A DNA stretch of 64,000 nt from Hydrogenovibrio sp. SC-1. GTDB taxonomy: Bacteria; Pseudomonadota; Gammaproteobacteria; Thiomicrospirales; Thiomicrospiraceae. The position numbers were made by a program, and so were the translations under genes. The DNA lies in the NCBI RefSeq assembly GCF_002848135.1, contig NZ_PKGB01000008.1, positions 43,603-107,602 of the forward strand, in the 5' to 3' direction. The notes beneath the pieces were generated by a model that saw only the letters and a list, made by a program, of their open reading frames with translations, searched no databases and had not been told where the DNA came from. This document shows, one piece after another, positions 38,418 through 45,509 of the stretch; within the stretch, counting starts at the first letter, position 1; each line of letters begins with the position of its first letter.

Positions 38418-39602
38418 CTAAATAGCACGGCGCACATTCAACCATAACAATCCCGTCATTGAAAACAATAAAGCCTGGGCAATCGCCATCCACTGTAAGC
38501 TGTCCTCAACAACTGGTACTACAAAAGCAGCAACCAATCCGGCAGTGCCCATTTGAAATAAACTTTGTAACGAACTGGCCATCCCCCTCCGACTTGGCAA
38601 ACAATCAAGCGCGGCAATGGTTAAACCAGGATTTGCCATCGCAAACCCAACGGCATAGAGCACCAAAGGCGCAATCACCATCCAGGGTGCTGCATCAAAC
38701 TGGCTTTCTAAAATCACATTGGTCGCCACGCTTAACCCACCGAGTAGTAGCGCAAACGTCACCACGCGCAGACTGTTAAATCGATGACTTAATCGGTGCA
38801 CCAATACCGACCCAAACAGAATCCCTGCCACCACAGGCACGAAAAACAACCAGAACTGTTGTTCAGATAAATGCAAGTGGTCATAAATCAGACTGGCCGC
38901 CCCCGCGACGTAAACAAAAAAACCGCCAATCAGAAACCCTTGCGCTAAAATAATTTTTACAAAATAAGGGTGCCATAAGCTATGCCAATACCCGCGTGCA
39001 ATATGGCTTGGGTGAATCGACTGCACATGCGCCGGATTCTGCGTTTCAACCACTCGGAAATAAAACAACAGCACGATTGACAATGCATACAGTGCCAAGA
39101 AATAAAACACCGAGCGCCAACCGAAGGTGACTTCCAACCAACCGCCAATAATCGGTGCCAATGCCGGTGCAGCGGCAAACAACATCATCATAATGGCCAT
39201 CGCCCGTTGCGCATCCTGACCTTTAAAATAATCGCGAATCATCGCTCGGCTCGCCACCATACTGCCCGCTGCCATCACCCCCTGCAAAGCACGGCCCAGT
39301 AATAACACCTCATAACTGGTTGCCAACGCGCATAAAATCGATGCAGCCAAATAGCCCAGCAAACTGCCTAAGATAATCGGCCTGCGCCCCCACTTATCCG
39401 CCATTGGCCCCCAAAACAAGGTCGCAATGGCAAAGCATCCTAAATACACCGCCAACGTTTGCGTTAGCATCGCACGCGTGGCATGCAACTCGGCTTCAAT
39501 AAAGGGAAAACACGGCAAGTAAGTATCAATTGAAAAAGGGGCCAGCATTCCAATTAAGGCCACCACCACAATTAATACAAAAGGCGACAAAGCTGTCTTC
39601 AT
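38418..39602 (-). CDS. Bcr/CflA-type multidrug efflux MFS transporter
   Basis: A 394-residue protein with about 12 membrane helices. The start SFVLIVVVALIGMLAPFSIDTYLP-like region and FWGPMADKWGRRPIILGSLLGY (loop 2-3 motif A) are characteristic of drug:H+ antiporters of the Bcr/CflA subfamily, as is RAMIRDYFKGQDAQRAMAIMM. It would sit in the inner membrane and export amphipathic drugs. The substrate is unknown. Confidence 0.9.
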   Translation of the reverse strand: MKTALSPFVLIVVVALIGMLAPFSIDTYLPCFPFIEAELHATRAMLTQTLAVYLGCFAIATLFWGPMADKWGRRPIILGSLLGYLAASILCALATSYEVLLLGRALQGVMAAGSMVASRAMIRDYFKGQDAQRAMAIMMMLFAAAPALAPIIGGWLEVTFGWRSVFYFLALYALSIVLLFYFRVVETQNPAHVQSIHPSHIARGYWHSLWHPYFVKIILAQGFLIGGFFVYVAGAASLIYDHLHLSEQQFWLFFVPVVAGILFGSVLVHRLSHRFNSLRVVTFALLLGGLSVATNVILESQFDAAPWMVIAPLVLYAVGFAMANPGLTIAALDCLPSRRGMASSLQSLFQMGTAGLVAAFVVPVVEDSLQWMAIAQALLFSMTGLLWLNVRRAI

Positions 39603-39732
39603 AAGGTTTCTCAGTTATTCCAGTCGGCAAGCCTGCATTCTACGAAATTTCTCGTCTCAAAAATGCTTTTTGGCTAAGTCATTCATCATTTAAAGGATAG
39701 TTAATACAGAGGTAAGGCGCGTTAAAGTTTTT

Positions 39733-40242
39733 TTAAAAACCCTGTTTGAGGAGATTACGGATTCTTGCTTTTACAGAGGGCGCTTCATCTCGCATCGCCA
39801 TTTCGAAAAACTGCTCGGTTTCTGTCTGATACTCAGGATACTGCTTGGCCAATACATAAAAGCCGTTATAAGCCCAAGCACGAACAAACTTATTGTGATC
39901 ACATAAAGTCGCTCTTAAAAATTGCTCAACCGGAAGTTTTTGTGGTGCATCAATCGTCAAAAATGGCAGACATTGCAACGCATGCAGCTTCGATTCCCAA
40001 TCCGTTAACAAATGTAATTGATCCAAAATCCCCGCTGTTTGTTTTGCAGAAACTGTCTGCCCCTGCTCAAACGCGGCTTTAAGCAACCAACTCGCGCCCT
40101 TTTGACAAGTCTCACGACCCACCAGCTCGATCAAGAAATCCATAAAATCTGCATCATGCAGATGGGCATCCAATATGCCAGCTAACTCAGCAACCGATTT
40201 GCCGTCCCAGTTCAATATTGCTTGCTCAAGCGCCTTGGACAT
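39733..40242 (-). CDS. HEAT-repeat-like hypothetical protein
   Basis: A 169-residue, mostly helical, soluble protein. Phrases such as ALQCLPFLTIDAPQKLPVEQFLRATLCDHNKFVRAWAYNGFYVLA and DEAPSVKARIRNLLK (spacing given, not a contiguous repeat) look like degenerate HEAT units in the C-terminal half. I know of no function. It starts after GGGGTG and follows the cupin gene by 12 bp, so the two are probably co-transcribed. Confidence 0.7.
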   Translation of the reverse strand: MSKALEQAILNWDGKSVAELAGILDAHLHDADFMDFLIELVGRETCQKGASWLLKAAFEQGQTVSAKQTAGILDQLHLLTDWESKLHALQCLPFLTIDAPQKLPVEQFLRATLCDHNKFVRAWAYNGFYVLAKQYPEYQTETEQFFEMAMRDEAPSVKARIRNLLKQGF

Positions 40243-40254
40243 AGTTTCACCCCA

Positions 40255-40734
40255 TTAATAAGGCGAGCCATCTTTGTGTAAAAACTGCCATTGGTCATCC
40301 ACGCGAATCGCTTGCAGATCATCATCGGGATAAGTCACCTCATCCCCCGGTGTTCTATCGCCAATCTCCAGATAAACAACCGCGTCTTCCGTGTCATTAG
40401 ACAAACTATAAGCCTGCCCTGTTCCCGCCTTCATGCCTGAACACATACCCGGCGCAAGCGCAATCGGACCTTGATCCGTATGTAAAGTTGGGTGACCCTG
40501 CAAAATATAAAGAAATTCATCCTGCTTAGAATGCGCATGACGAATCGCCGACACCGCATGGGGCGCTAAGGTGGTTAGATTCACCCCAAAGTTTGTCAGC
40601 CCGAAAAAGTCACCCAGTTGTCGCTTTGCACGACCCGCCATTTGCGAAGCAAACGGCTCAGGGTAACTCGATACCATCTCTCGCAATGGCACTTCATCCA
40701 CTTGAATGGCTAAATGATCTTGTTTATCCTGCAT
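40255..40734 (-). CDS. Cupin-domain protein
   Basis: A 159-residue single-cupin protein. The metal-binding motif 1 reads IRHAHSKQDEFLYILQGHPTL near residue 65, and the second conserved strand is YLEIGDRTPGDEVTYPDDDL. The same pattern occurs in cupins of unknown substrate (some sugar isomerase or dioxygenase relatives). GGGGGCG precedes the ATG. It sits at the edge of the cassette island and is chromosomal in style. Confidence 0.8.
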   Translation of the reverse strand: MQDKQDHLAIQVDEVPLREMVSSYPEPFASQMAGRAKRQLGDFFGLTNFGVNLTTLAPHAVSAIRHAHSKQDEFLYILQGHPTLHTDQGPIALAPGMCSGMKAGTGQAYSLSNDTEDAVVYLEIGDRTPGDEVTYPDDDLQAIRVDDQWQFLHKDGSPY

Positions 40735-40783
40735 AAACGCCCCCAGAAATCACACACTCTTAAATGAACAAAACCCAACCAAA

Positions 40784-40803
40784 TTTGACCAGGCCTGGTC
40801 AAA
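40784..40803. repeat. 20-bp perfect palindrome around CCAGGCCTGG
   Basis: TTTGACCAGGCCTGGTCAAA is the longest perfect version in the window; the 10-bp core is 40789-40798. It lies upstream of the cupin gene and next to the distal end of the cassette island. Confidence 0.9.
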
Positions 40804-40820
40804 ACCAATCGAGTCTGACC

Positions 40821-40889
40821 CTATTGATAGAGAAAAGTGATTAGCGATCCCAATGCTACCGACCAAATGGCTATTGGAATAGTTTTCAT
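40821..40889 (-). CDS. Possible 22-residue membrane peptide
   Basis: An ATG frame of 22 codons directly beyond the last attC site: N-terminal MKTIP, then a hydrophobic run (IAIWSVALGSLITFLY) and a stop. It could be a small membrane peptide or chance. The ribosome-binding sequence is weak. It lies where a further cassette gene would begin, so it may be a remnant. Confidence 0.25.
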   Translation of the reverse strand: MKTIPIAIWSVALGSLITFLYQ

Positions 40890-40923
40890 AGCTTCAATCA
40901 ATATGGTGCTTTTAATGTAAAAG

Positions 40924-40993
40924 GCTTAACGCCTACAGCAGAGGAAAACCGCGGCACAGCGTAGGTTTTTCCTACTGCCAGTACTTGTTAGCG
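40924..40993 (-). repeat. attC-like recombination site after the SHIIP-protein gene
   Basis: On the minus strand: CGCTAAC (R''), an imperfect palindrome (GGCAGTAGGAAAAACC pairing with GGTTTTCCTCTGCTG) with a short loop, and GTTAAGC (R'). The GTTRRRY core is satisfied. The upstream gene ends with its stop codon within a few bases of the site, as in integron cassettes. Confidence 0.72.
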
Positions 40994-40996
40994 ATT

Positions 40997-41719
40997 TCAT
41001 AGTTTGTCTTGTTGTGCCAATTCTTGTGCCATATCCGTAATAAACCTCAAATTTGATAGCTCCCAAGGAATCATTGTAAGCTCATCCTCGCGGTTTATTG
41101 ACGCATCGATGATAAATTTTGGAGCTTTATGGCCACTGACCACAAAAACCCATGCAATACCACCAAAGACGAAACGATATGCATAATGGTTTTCAAGGCG
41201 TGTCCATGTTGGCGCGACTATAAGCGCCTCTTGAACCTTATTTTCATGGATAATTGGTGACAAAATAAAAGGGTACTGATACTCAGTACCTGGGTTGTCA
41301 TTTAGCACCATTACCCGAAGCTTCTCTTCGTGCGGCCCCAATTTTACTTGGCTAAAAACGCTTAAATTAGAGACACCAGCCCGCCAAAGTACCGAAAGTG
41401 CAAATAGTTTAAATTGTTGATAGTCAATATTACCAAGATGAACCAATCTTCCTTCATTACGTACAGATAGGCTAAAACCTCCATTAAGGACGAGGCTTGC
41501 GTACCTTTCATATTTCGAAAGGTGTTGTTCACATTCTGAGCAAAGAAGTTTTTCTCTTATGCCTTTTTGAGACATTTTATTTTTCTTCTTTACATCATCA
41601 GATATTTCATGAAAACGATGTTTTTCATCATACAGTGATGAGTAAATGAACTCCGGTATGATATGGGAGTTTTTCAACTCCCTTTCCTTTTGGCATAACT
41701 TGCACGTCACTTGCTTCAC
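40997..41719 (-). CDS. Cassette-encoded zinc (HNH-like) protein with CxxC and SHIIPEF motifs
   Basis: A 240-residue protein: CKLCQKERELKNSHIIPEF at residues ~6-25, then CSECEQHLSKYE near 62. The Cys4 plus SHIIP pattern resembles proteins often labelled HNH-nuclease-like, but catalytic function is not shown. The C-terminal part is unassigned. The start is a GTG at 41719 only a few bases from the cassette boundary GTTAGCG, with no visible ribosome-binding site. It lies in the integron-like island, so mobile and possibly defensive; that is inferred. Confidence 0.65.
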   Translation of the reverse strand: MKQVTCKLCQKERELKNSHIIPEFIYSSLYDEKHRFHEISDDVKKKNKMSQKGIREKLLCSECEQHLSKYERYASLVLNGGFSLSVRNEGRLVHLGNIDYQQFKLFALSVLWRAGVSNLSVFSQVKLGPHEEKLRVMVLNDNPGTEYQYPFILSPIIHENKVQEALIVAPTWTRLENHYAYRFVFGGIAWVFVVSGHKAPKFIIDASINREDELTMIPWELSNLRFITDMAQELAQQDKL

Positions 41720-41720
41720 T

Positions 41721-41759
41721 CGCTAACAGTGAGATATACAGGACGCCGTCCTATATATC
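41721..41759 (-). repeat. Half attC-like site with 27-nt palindrome
   Basis: On the minus strand the site ends GTTAGCG (R'). Before it is a near-perfect palindrome (41733-41759, 12 of 13 pairs) around GGACG/CGTCC. No matching R'' box is present: the region runs into the 3' end of the upstream gene. It is probably a truncated attC. Confidence 0.5.
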
Positions 41760-42045
41760 AATATTTGGCATGATATTCCTGAATGTGCTTTTGGACTTCA
41801 TGATCGAGTTTATCGAAAAAATCTATCAATATTTCAATGAAATACCCAATAAATTCAGAATTAACATTTATTCCTCTTCCTTTATTACCAGACAGATGCT
41901 TGGCCCCGAAAACAAATATATTCACTTTTGCTTTAGCGTCACTCGGAAGTGTTCCGCCATTATGGACAATGATATTCCTCACCAGATTGACACCTTTTAT
42001 TATTGGAAGCTCTGAACCAAAGGATGAAAAATCAACATTCACCAC
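41758..42045 (-). CDS. C-terminal half of a split HEPN-like protein
   Basis: 95 codons from a GTG at 42045, overlapping the end of the N-terminal half by 14 bp. The motif LVRNIIVHNGG near residue 20-30 is the R-N-x3-H signature of HEPN domains. The upstream frame meets this frame at an eight-base A tract (42046-42053). Removing one A fuses both frames into one protein of about 225 residues. I therefore read the pair as one gene, either frameshifted or rejoined by slippage. Confidence 0.55.
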   Translation of the reverse strand: MVNVDFSSFGSELPIIKGVNLVRNIIVHNGGTLPSDAKAKVNIFVFGAKHLSGNKGRGINVNSEFIGYFIEILIDFFDKLDHEVQKHIQEYHAKY

Positions 42046-42433
42046 TTTTTTTTAAGAACAATAGTGCCCTTTCAACTCCCTGGCCATGAATGTCTTTCAG
42101 TTTAATATCGCTGTCAATGCTCTCATAAAATATGTGACACAAAGAATTTAGCTGATGCTCGAGGAAGTTAAAAACTGTGATAACCAATGACTCCCTATGC
42201 AAACTGGGATATTTATACTGATTAAGGTGAAGATCCCAAGAATAACTATCTACAATATCTTCATGATTTTTTTCAGGATATTTTTTTAATAATTCGGATA
42301 GTTCTTCCTGTAAAGAGTCATCTTTCTCTTTCCATGAAGCCTCAGACAATTGATTGAAACCTGCAAGATCCCTAAGCTCATTTTTTGCTAAATGGCAGTG
42401 AATGCATAGTCCATTTCCAAAGAAATCTACCAT
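42032..42433 (-). CDS. N-terminal half of a split HEPN-like cassette protein
   Basis: 133 codons. The N-terminal NGLCIHCHLAKNEL has a CxxCH that may bind zinc. The middle HRESLVITVFNFLEHQLNSL-like helices and the end VERALLFLKK are typical of the first helices of HEPN proteins. The ATG at 42433 follows AAGGAG and starts just inside the cassette boundary GTTAGGC. The frame ends after the A8 tract with GEC and a stop. It belongs with the downstream fragment. Confidence 0.6.
   Translation of the reverse strand: MVDFFGNGLCIHCHLAKNELRDLAGFNQLSEASWKEKDDSLQEELSELLKKYPEKNHEDIVDSYSWDLHLNQYKYPSLHRESLVITVFNFLEHQLNSLCHIFYESIDSDIKLKDIHGQGVERALLFLKKSGEC
42046..42053 (-). other. A8 slippage/frameshift tract
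   Basis: Eight A residues on the coding strand lie exactly at the junction of the two HEPN frames. Seven would give a continuous frame (LKK then VVNVDFSS). This may be a decay mutation, a phase-variable tract or a transcriptional slippage site. Confidence 0.6.
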
Positions 42434-42454
42434 ATGAGACCCTTCTCCTTTATT

Positions 42455-42515
42455 GCCTAACGTTTAAGCTAACCAGCCACGCATTAGCGCGGTCGGGTTG
42501 AGTGTATTGTTAGCA
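42455..42515 (-). repeat. attC site (61 bp) between cassettes
   Basis: On the minus strand: TGCTAAC (R''), CACTCAACCCGACC, a short centre, GGCTGGTTAGCTTAAAC, and GTTAGGC (R'). This matches the classic 59-base-element layout. The upstream gene's TAG abuts R'', and the downstream gene's AAGGAG-ATG follows R' directly. Confidence 0.8.
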
Positions 42516-42962
42516 CTAAGGATTTGGCTGTGGCCAAAAGTTGTTTGCATAAGTAGTACCTATGGATGTGAACAGTAAAATCACTCCAAAGAGAAAAGCA
42601 ATACAGGCAAGCCAAAACAAAAACCATGTAATACGGCCGTATCCCTCAGAACTAATCCAGAAGATTGTTAGTGGTTTCGTGTAGTCCGAGTTGCTATTTT
42701 TTCTTACCATTCTGGCTGTAAGTCGAAAGTCTAGTAGCCTTGATACAACAGACAAAACACTAGCTATAGCTGCAAGTAGAAGTAATGGAAATGACCAAAC
42801 GAACATGTCCTTGAATAACCCTAAAGGTGTGAAAGTTGTGTCTTGAAGAAGGGAGAACCCAACGGCTATGCTAGAAATTGACAGGCCTGTAATAAGTGCA
42901 ATAGCGACTGATAGTTGTGCTATTGCTTGCCCCTGCCATCTTGTGAATCGTTCATCCGCCAA
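42516..42962 (-). CDS. Cassette-encoded three-helix membrane protein
   Basis: 148 residues from TTG, well supported by AAAGGAGG six or so bases upstream. Three hydrophobic helices are seen (about 15-40, 52-75, 110-133), with no known motif. The gene starts a few bases after GTTAGCA and ends at the attC site, which fits a complete integron cassette. Function is unknown; small membrane proteins are common among cassette genes. Confidence 0.65.
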   Translation of the reverse strand: MADERFTRWQGQAIAQLSVAIALITGLSISSIAVGFSLLQDTTFTPLGLFKDMFVWSFPLLLLAAIASVLSVVSRLLDFRLTARMVRKNSNSDYTKPLTIFWISSEGYGRITWFLFWLACIAFLFGVILLFTSIGTTYANNFWPQPNP

Positions 42963-42978
42963 TTGAACCTCCTTTGAG

Positions 42979-43033
42979 TGCTAACATTTAGTACAAGGCA
43001 ATATTGCCAACTTATTGGGTATTGGCGTTATTC
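42979..43033 (-). repeat. Degenerate attC-like or cassette-boundary site
   Basis: On the minus strand, AATAAC starts the site and GTTAGCA ends it, with a GGCAATATTGCC palindrome between them. The R'' and arm pairing are poor. It marks the 5' boundary of the first recognised cassette. The 43034-43280 stretch beyond is AT-rich, with no gene and no integrase. Confidence 0.35.
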
Positions 43034-43280
43034 TCACAACTATTTGCCTGCATATTGGTAAGACCGGTCAATTTGACAAGGTATCGGTTATTAGCAGGAT
43101 TTTCGGCCATTCTAAAAAACAAACCTTTTGCATATTAACACGTTATAAATCATCACACTAATTAAATATGCTAATTCAGTTTTAGCAATTATCGTTAACT
43201 CTTCATCGTATTTGGTTTTGTTATAAAACCGTCATTTTGTCATCATCTGCTGGTCAAATTGCGACGTTATACTGCGCAGC

Positions 43281-43967
43281 ATGATTCATTCTTATCCACA
43301 ATATTTGGCGTTTGTTCGTCATGGCGAGTACTATCAACGCGCCGATACGCCCAGTGCGTGTCAGGCGGGTGCGCTGACGCCACAAGGTGAGCAACAAGCG
43401 CAAGCAGCGGCTTTGGCCATTGCGGAATTTGCGCACGCCCAGCAGCTGACCCTAGAAAACACAGTATTCACCTCTCAACTATTGCGCGCTTGGCAAACAG
43501 GCGATGTGCTGTCGCAGCACCTTCAGCAACAGGTTCCGCAAGATTTCGACTGCAAGGCACTGGACGATTTGCATGAGCGGTGTGTCGGCGCGTTTGCCAA
43601 CCTGACCCGTGCTGAAATTGAACAAGCCGTTAAAGCCGATCCGCGCAATGCGCCTATGCCGGACAATTGGAAATCGAACAGTCATTATTGTTTGCCTGCG
43701 CTGGGCGCGGAATCTTTATTGGATGCCGGCTATCGAGTTCTGCAAAGACTACAAGCGTTACTGGCCTATCCGTCCACCCGATTAACAACAGTGGTTGGTC
43801 ATGGCGCGGCTTTTCGACATGCCGCCTATTGGATGGGCGTTTTACCCTTTGATGATATTCAACGTTATTCAATGCACCACGGTCGTCCATTGTTTTTTAA
43901 ATACCACCCAGATGAAGGCTGGCAAAAAATCGGCGGCGATTGGAAAATACGGGAAACACAACCATGA
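43281..43967 (+). CDS. Histidine phosphatase family protein (GAK cluster)
   Basis: A 228-residue member of the histidine phosphatase (phosphoglycerate-mutase-like) superfamily. The catalytic FVRHGEYYQRAD is at the N-terminus, and the second His is in TVVGHGAAFRHAAYW. It is the first gene of a run of six packed on the plus strand up to 49205. ATGA overlap couples it to the metallophosphatase. In this context it may remove phosphate placed by the kinase genes downstream; the substrate is unknown. Confidence 0.8.
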   Translation: MIHSYPQYLAFVRHGEYYQRADTPSACQAGALTPQGEQQAQAAALAIAEFAHAQQLTLENTVFTSQLLRAWQTGDVLSQHLQQQVPQDFDCKALDDLHERCVGAFANLTRAEIEQAVKADPRNAPMPDNWKSNSHYCLPALGAESLLDAGYRVLQRLQALLAYPSTRLTTVVGHGAAFRHAAYWMGVLPFDDIQRYSMHHGRPLFFKYHPDEGWQKIGGDWKIRETQP

Positions 43968-45175
43968 TTTATGCACAATCTGTTGAGCCTTGGCAGGCGC
44001 AGGCCACTTCGCCAATACAGGTGCCTTTAGAAAATTGGCTAGCACCCACTAAAGACACTTATTTTTTTACCGATTTACACGCGGATGCTGAAGCCTTTTT
44101 ACGTTCACTGAAATTAAGTCATTTAGTGACTTTGGATAGCACTGTGTCGGCTATCCAATTAACGACTAAGGCGATGAGCGGTCAAATTATTATTGGCGGC
44201 GATTGTTTTGATAAAGGGCCAAGCAATTTACAATTATTGAAACTGATTGCACAGCTGAGATCGACGGATTTGGTGATACTGGCAGGGAATCATGATATTC
44301 GCCTGTATGCCGGATTGCGTGCAATTGATTTTATGGAGGATGCTTGTCAGGCACATTTCTTTGTACGCATGGGTCGCAAAGTGATTAATTTATTTGCTGA
44401 AGTTTATCGTGCCTATTGCCAAGACTTACCCGAAGTAACCCTAACCGATGCTGAAATTCGCGCCAAACTGTTTCCCAATAAGGATTGGTTTAATGACTTC
44501 CCAGTTCATGCCAAACCTTTTTTATCGGCTAAAAAAATCAATAAAGAATGCCAGCAAATCGCCCGTAAAAAGCATGATTTTACCCAGGCCTGGTCAGAAT
44601 TAGGCTTTAACCTCAAGCAACTGTACCAAGCGGCGGAACAGACTCGCCGGTTATTTGTGCAACCCGAAGGGGAATTTGCGTGGTTTTTCAGCTCGCTCAA
44701 TCTATTACATATTTCCGGCAGCTATTGCTTTAGTCATGCGGGAATGGATGACCAAATTGCGGAAAAACTAAGTCATCAAAGTGTCGATGAGCTTAATGAT
44801 CAGTTGCACCAACACCTACAAGCGGGCCATATTTTCCAGTTGTATTACAGCGCATATGGCAATGTGTTTCGCACCAAATACCGCGAAAACGATTGGCCAC
44901 TAACCGAACAAGGCGCGGCGCACTTAAAACAACAGCACCTGTTTGCTTTGGTAAACGGCCATCGCAGTCACTTACAAGGTCAGCAACTCTTTATTCGCCA
45001 AGGGCTGCTGCATTTCGAGTGTGATACGTTGCTCAATGCCAACTGTCGGTTAAAATCAAACCGTCAATCTTTGGGAGAAGCTGTTACAATTTTCTATGCT
45101 GATGGTATGGTATCGGCTCTAAGTGGTGACTATCCCGCCACCAAACAATTTCATCCGAAAGACTTAGATAGGTGA
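43964..45175 (+). CDS. Calcineurin-like metallophosphoesterase (GAK cluster)
   Basis: About 403 residues from the ATG at 43964, overlapping the previous stop by ATGA. The metal-binding motifs are TDLHADAEAF, GGDCFDKGPSN, LAGNHDIRLYAG, SHAGMDD and NGHRSH, the full set of a PPP/metallophosphatase fold. A CCAGGCCTGG copy is read as TQAWSE. It pairs with the histidine phosphatase in the cluster; the substrate is unknown. Confidence 0.82.
   Translation: MIYAQSVEPWQAQATSPIQVPLENWLAPTKDTYFFTDLHADAEAFLRSLKLSHLVTLDSTVSAIQLTTKAMSGQIIIGGDCFDKGPSNLQLLKLIAQLRSTDLVILAGNHDIRLYAGLRAIDFMEDACQAHFFVRMGRKVINLFAEVYRAYCQDLPEVTLTDAEIRAKLFPNKDWFNDFPVHAKPFLSAKKINKECQQIARKKHDFTQAWSELGFNLKQLYQAAEQTRRLFVQPEGEFAWFFSSLNLLHISGSYCFSHAGMDDQIAEKLSHQSVDELNDQLHQHLQAGHIFQLYYSAYGNVFRTKYRENDWPLTEQGAAHLKQQHLFALVNGHRSHLQGQQLFIRQGLLHFECDTLLNANCRLKSNRQSLGEAVTIFYADGMVSALSGDYPATKQFHPKDLDR
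44584..44593. repeat. CCAGGCCTGG palindrome (in metallophosphoesterase gene)
   Basis: An exact copy followed by TCA, read as QAW. Confidence 0.9.
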
Positions 45176-45179
45176 CCTT

Positions 45180-45491
45180 ATGGCAAAGAAGACTCCTTAT
45201 TTTGAACATGAATCCTTACAAGATAAGGATGCGATTGTCAGTTATTTAAAAGCCATTACCCAGGGGTTCAAAAAAGGGGCCATTAAGTTAAGCGATGAGG
45301 ATGAAGACTTTGTGCTCACGCCTCAGGCATTTGCTAATTTGAAAATTAAGGCGACCCAAAGCAAAAAGGGGCAAACGCTCAATATTAAAATCAATTGGTC
45401 TTCGGATCAGGATGAAGATGCCGATGACGCCCCCTTATTTATTGCCCCCAAAACCCCTAAAAAATCGAAAAATAATAAAAAGTCTTCTTAA
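45180..45491 (+). CDS. Amphi-Trp domain protein (GAK cluster)
   Basis: A 103-residue protein of the amphi-Trp type: EHESLQDKDAIVSYLKAITQGFKKG and KIKINWSSD in a small domain, then an acidic and Lys-rich tail. AGGTGA, overlapping the previous stop, precedes the ATG. Proteins of this type accompany HprK-like kinases and ATP-grasp enzymes. It may be the substrate or scaffold that is modified; this is inference. Confidence 0.72.
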   Translation: MAKKTPYFEHESLQDKDAIVSYLKAITQGFKKGAIKLSDEDEDFVLTPQAFANLKIKATQSKKGQTLNIKINWSSDQDEDADDAPLFIAPKTPKKSKNNKKSS

Positions 45492-45509
45492 CGCCGATTT
45501 GCTTCCATT

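Noticed and set aside
40801..40830. GAGTCTGACCC-type sequence next to the cassette island, reminiscent of small repeat elements
   Set aside because: Only one copy was found in the window, with no second copy or transposase.
43034..43280. Search for an integrase or attI beside the cassettes
   Set aside because: The gap is AT-rich, with no ORF of integrase size and no recognisable attI, so no complete integron is claimed.
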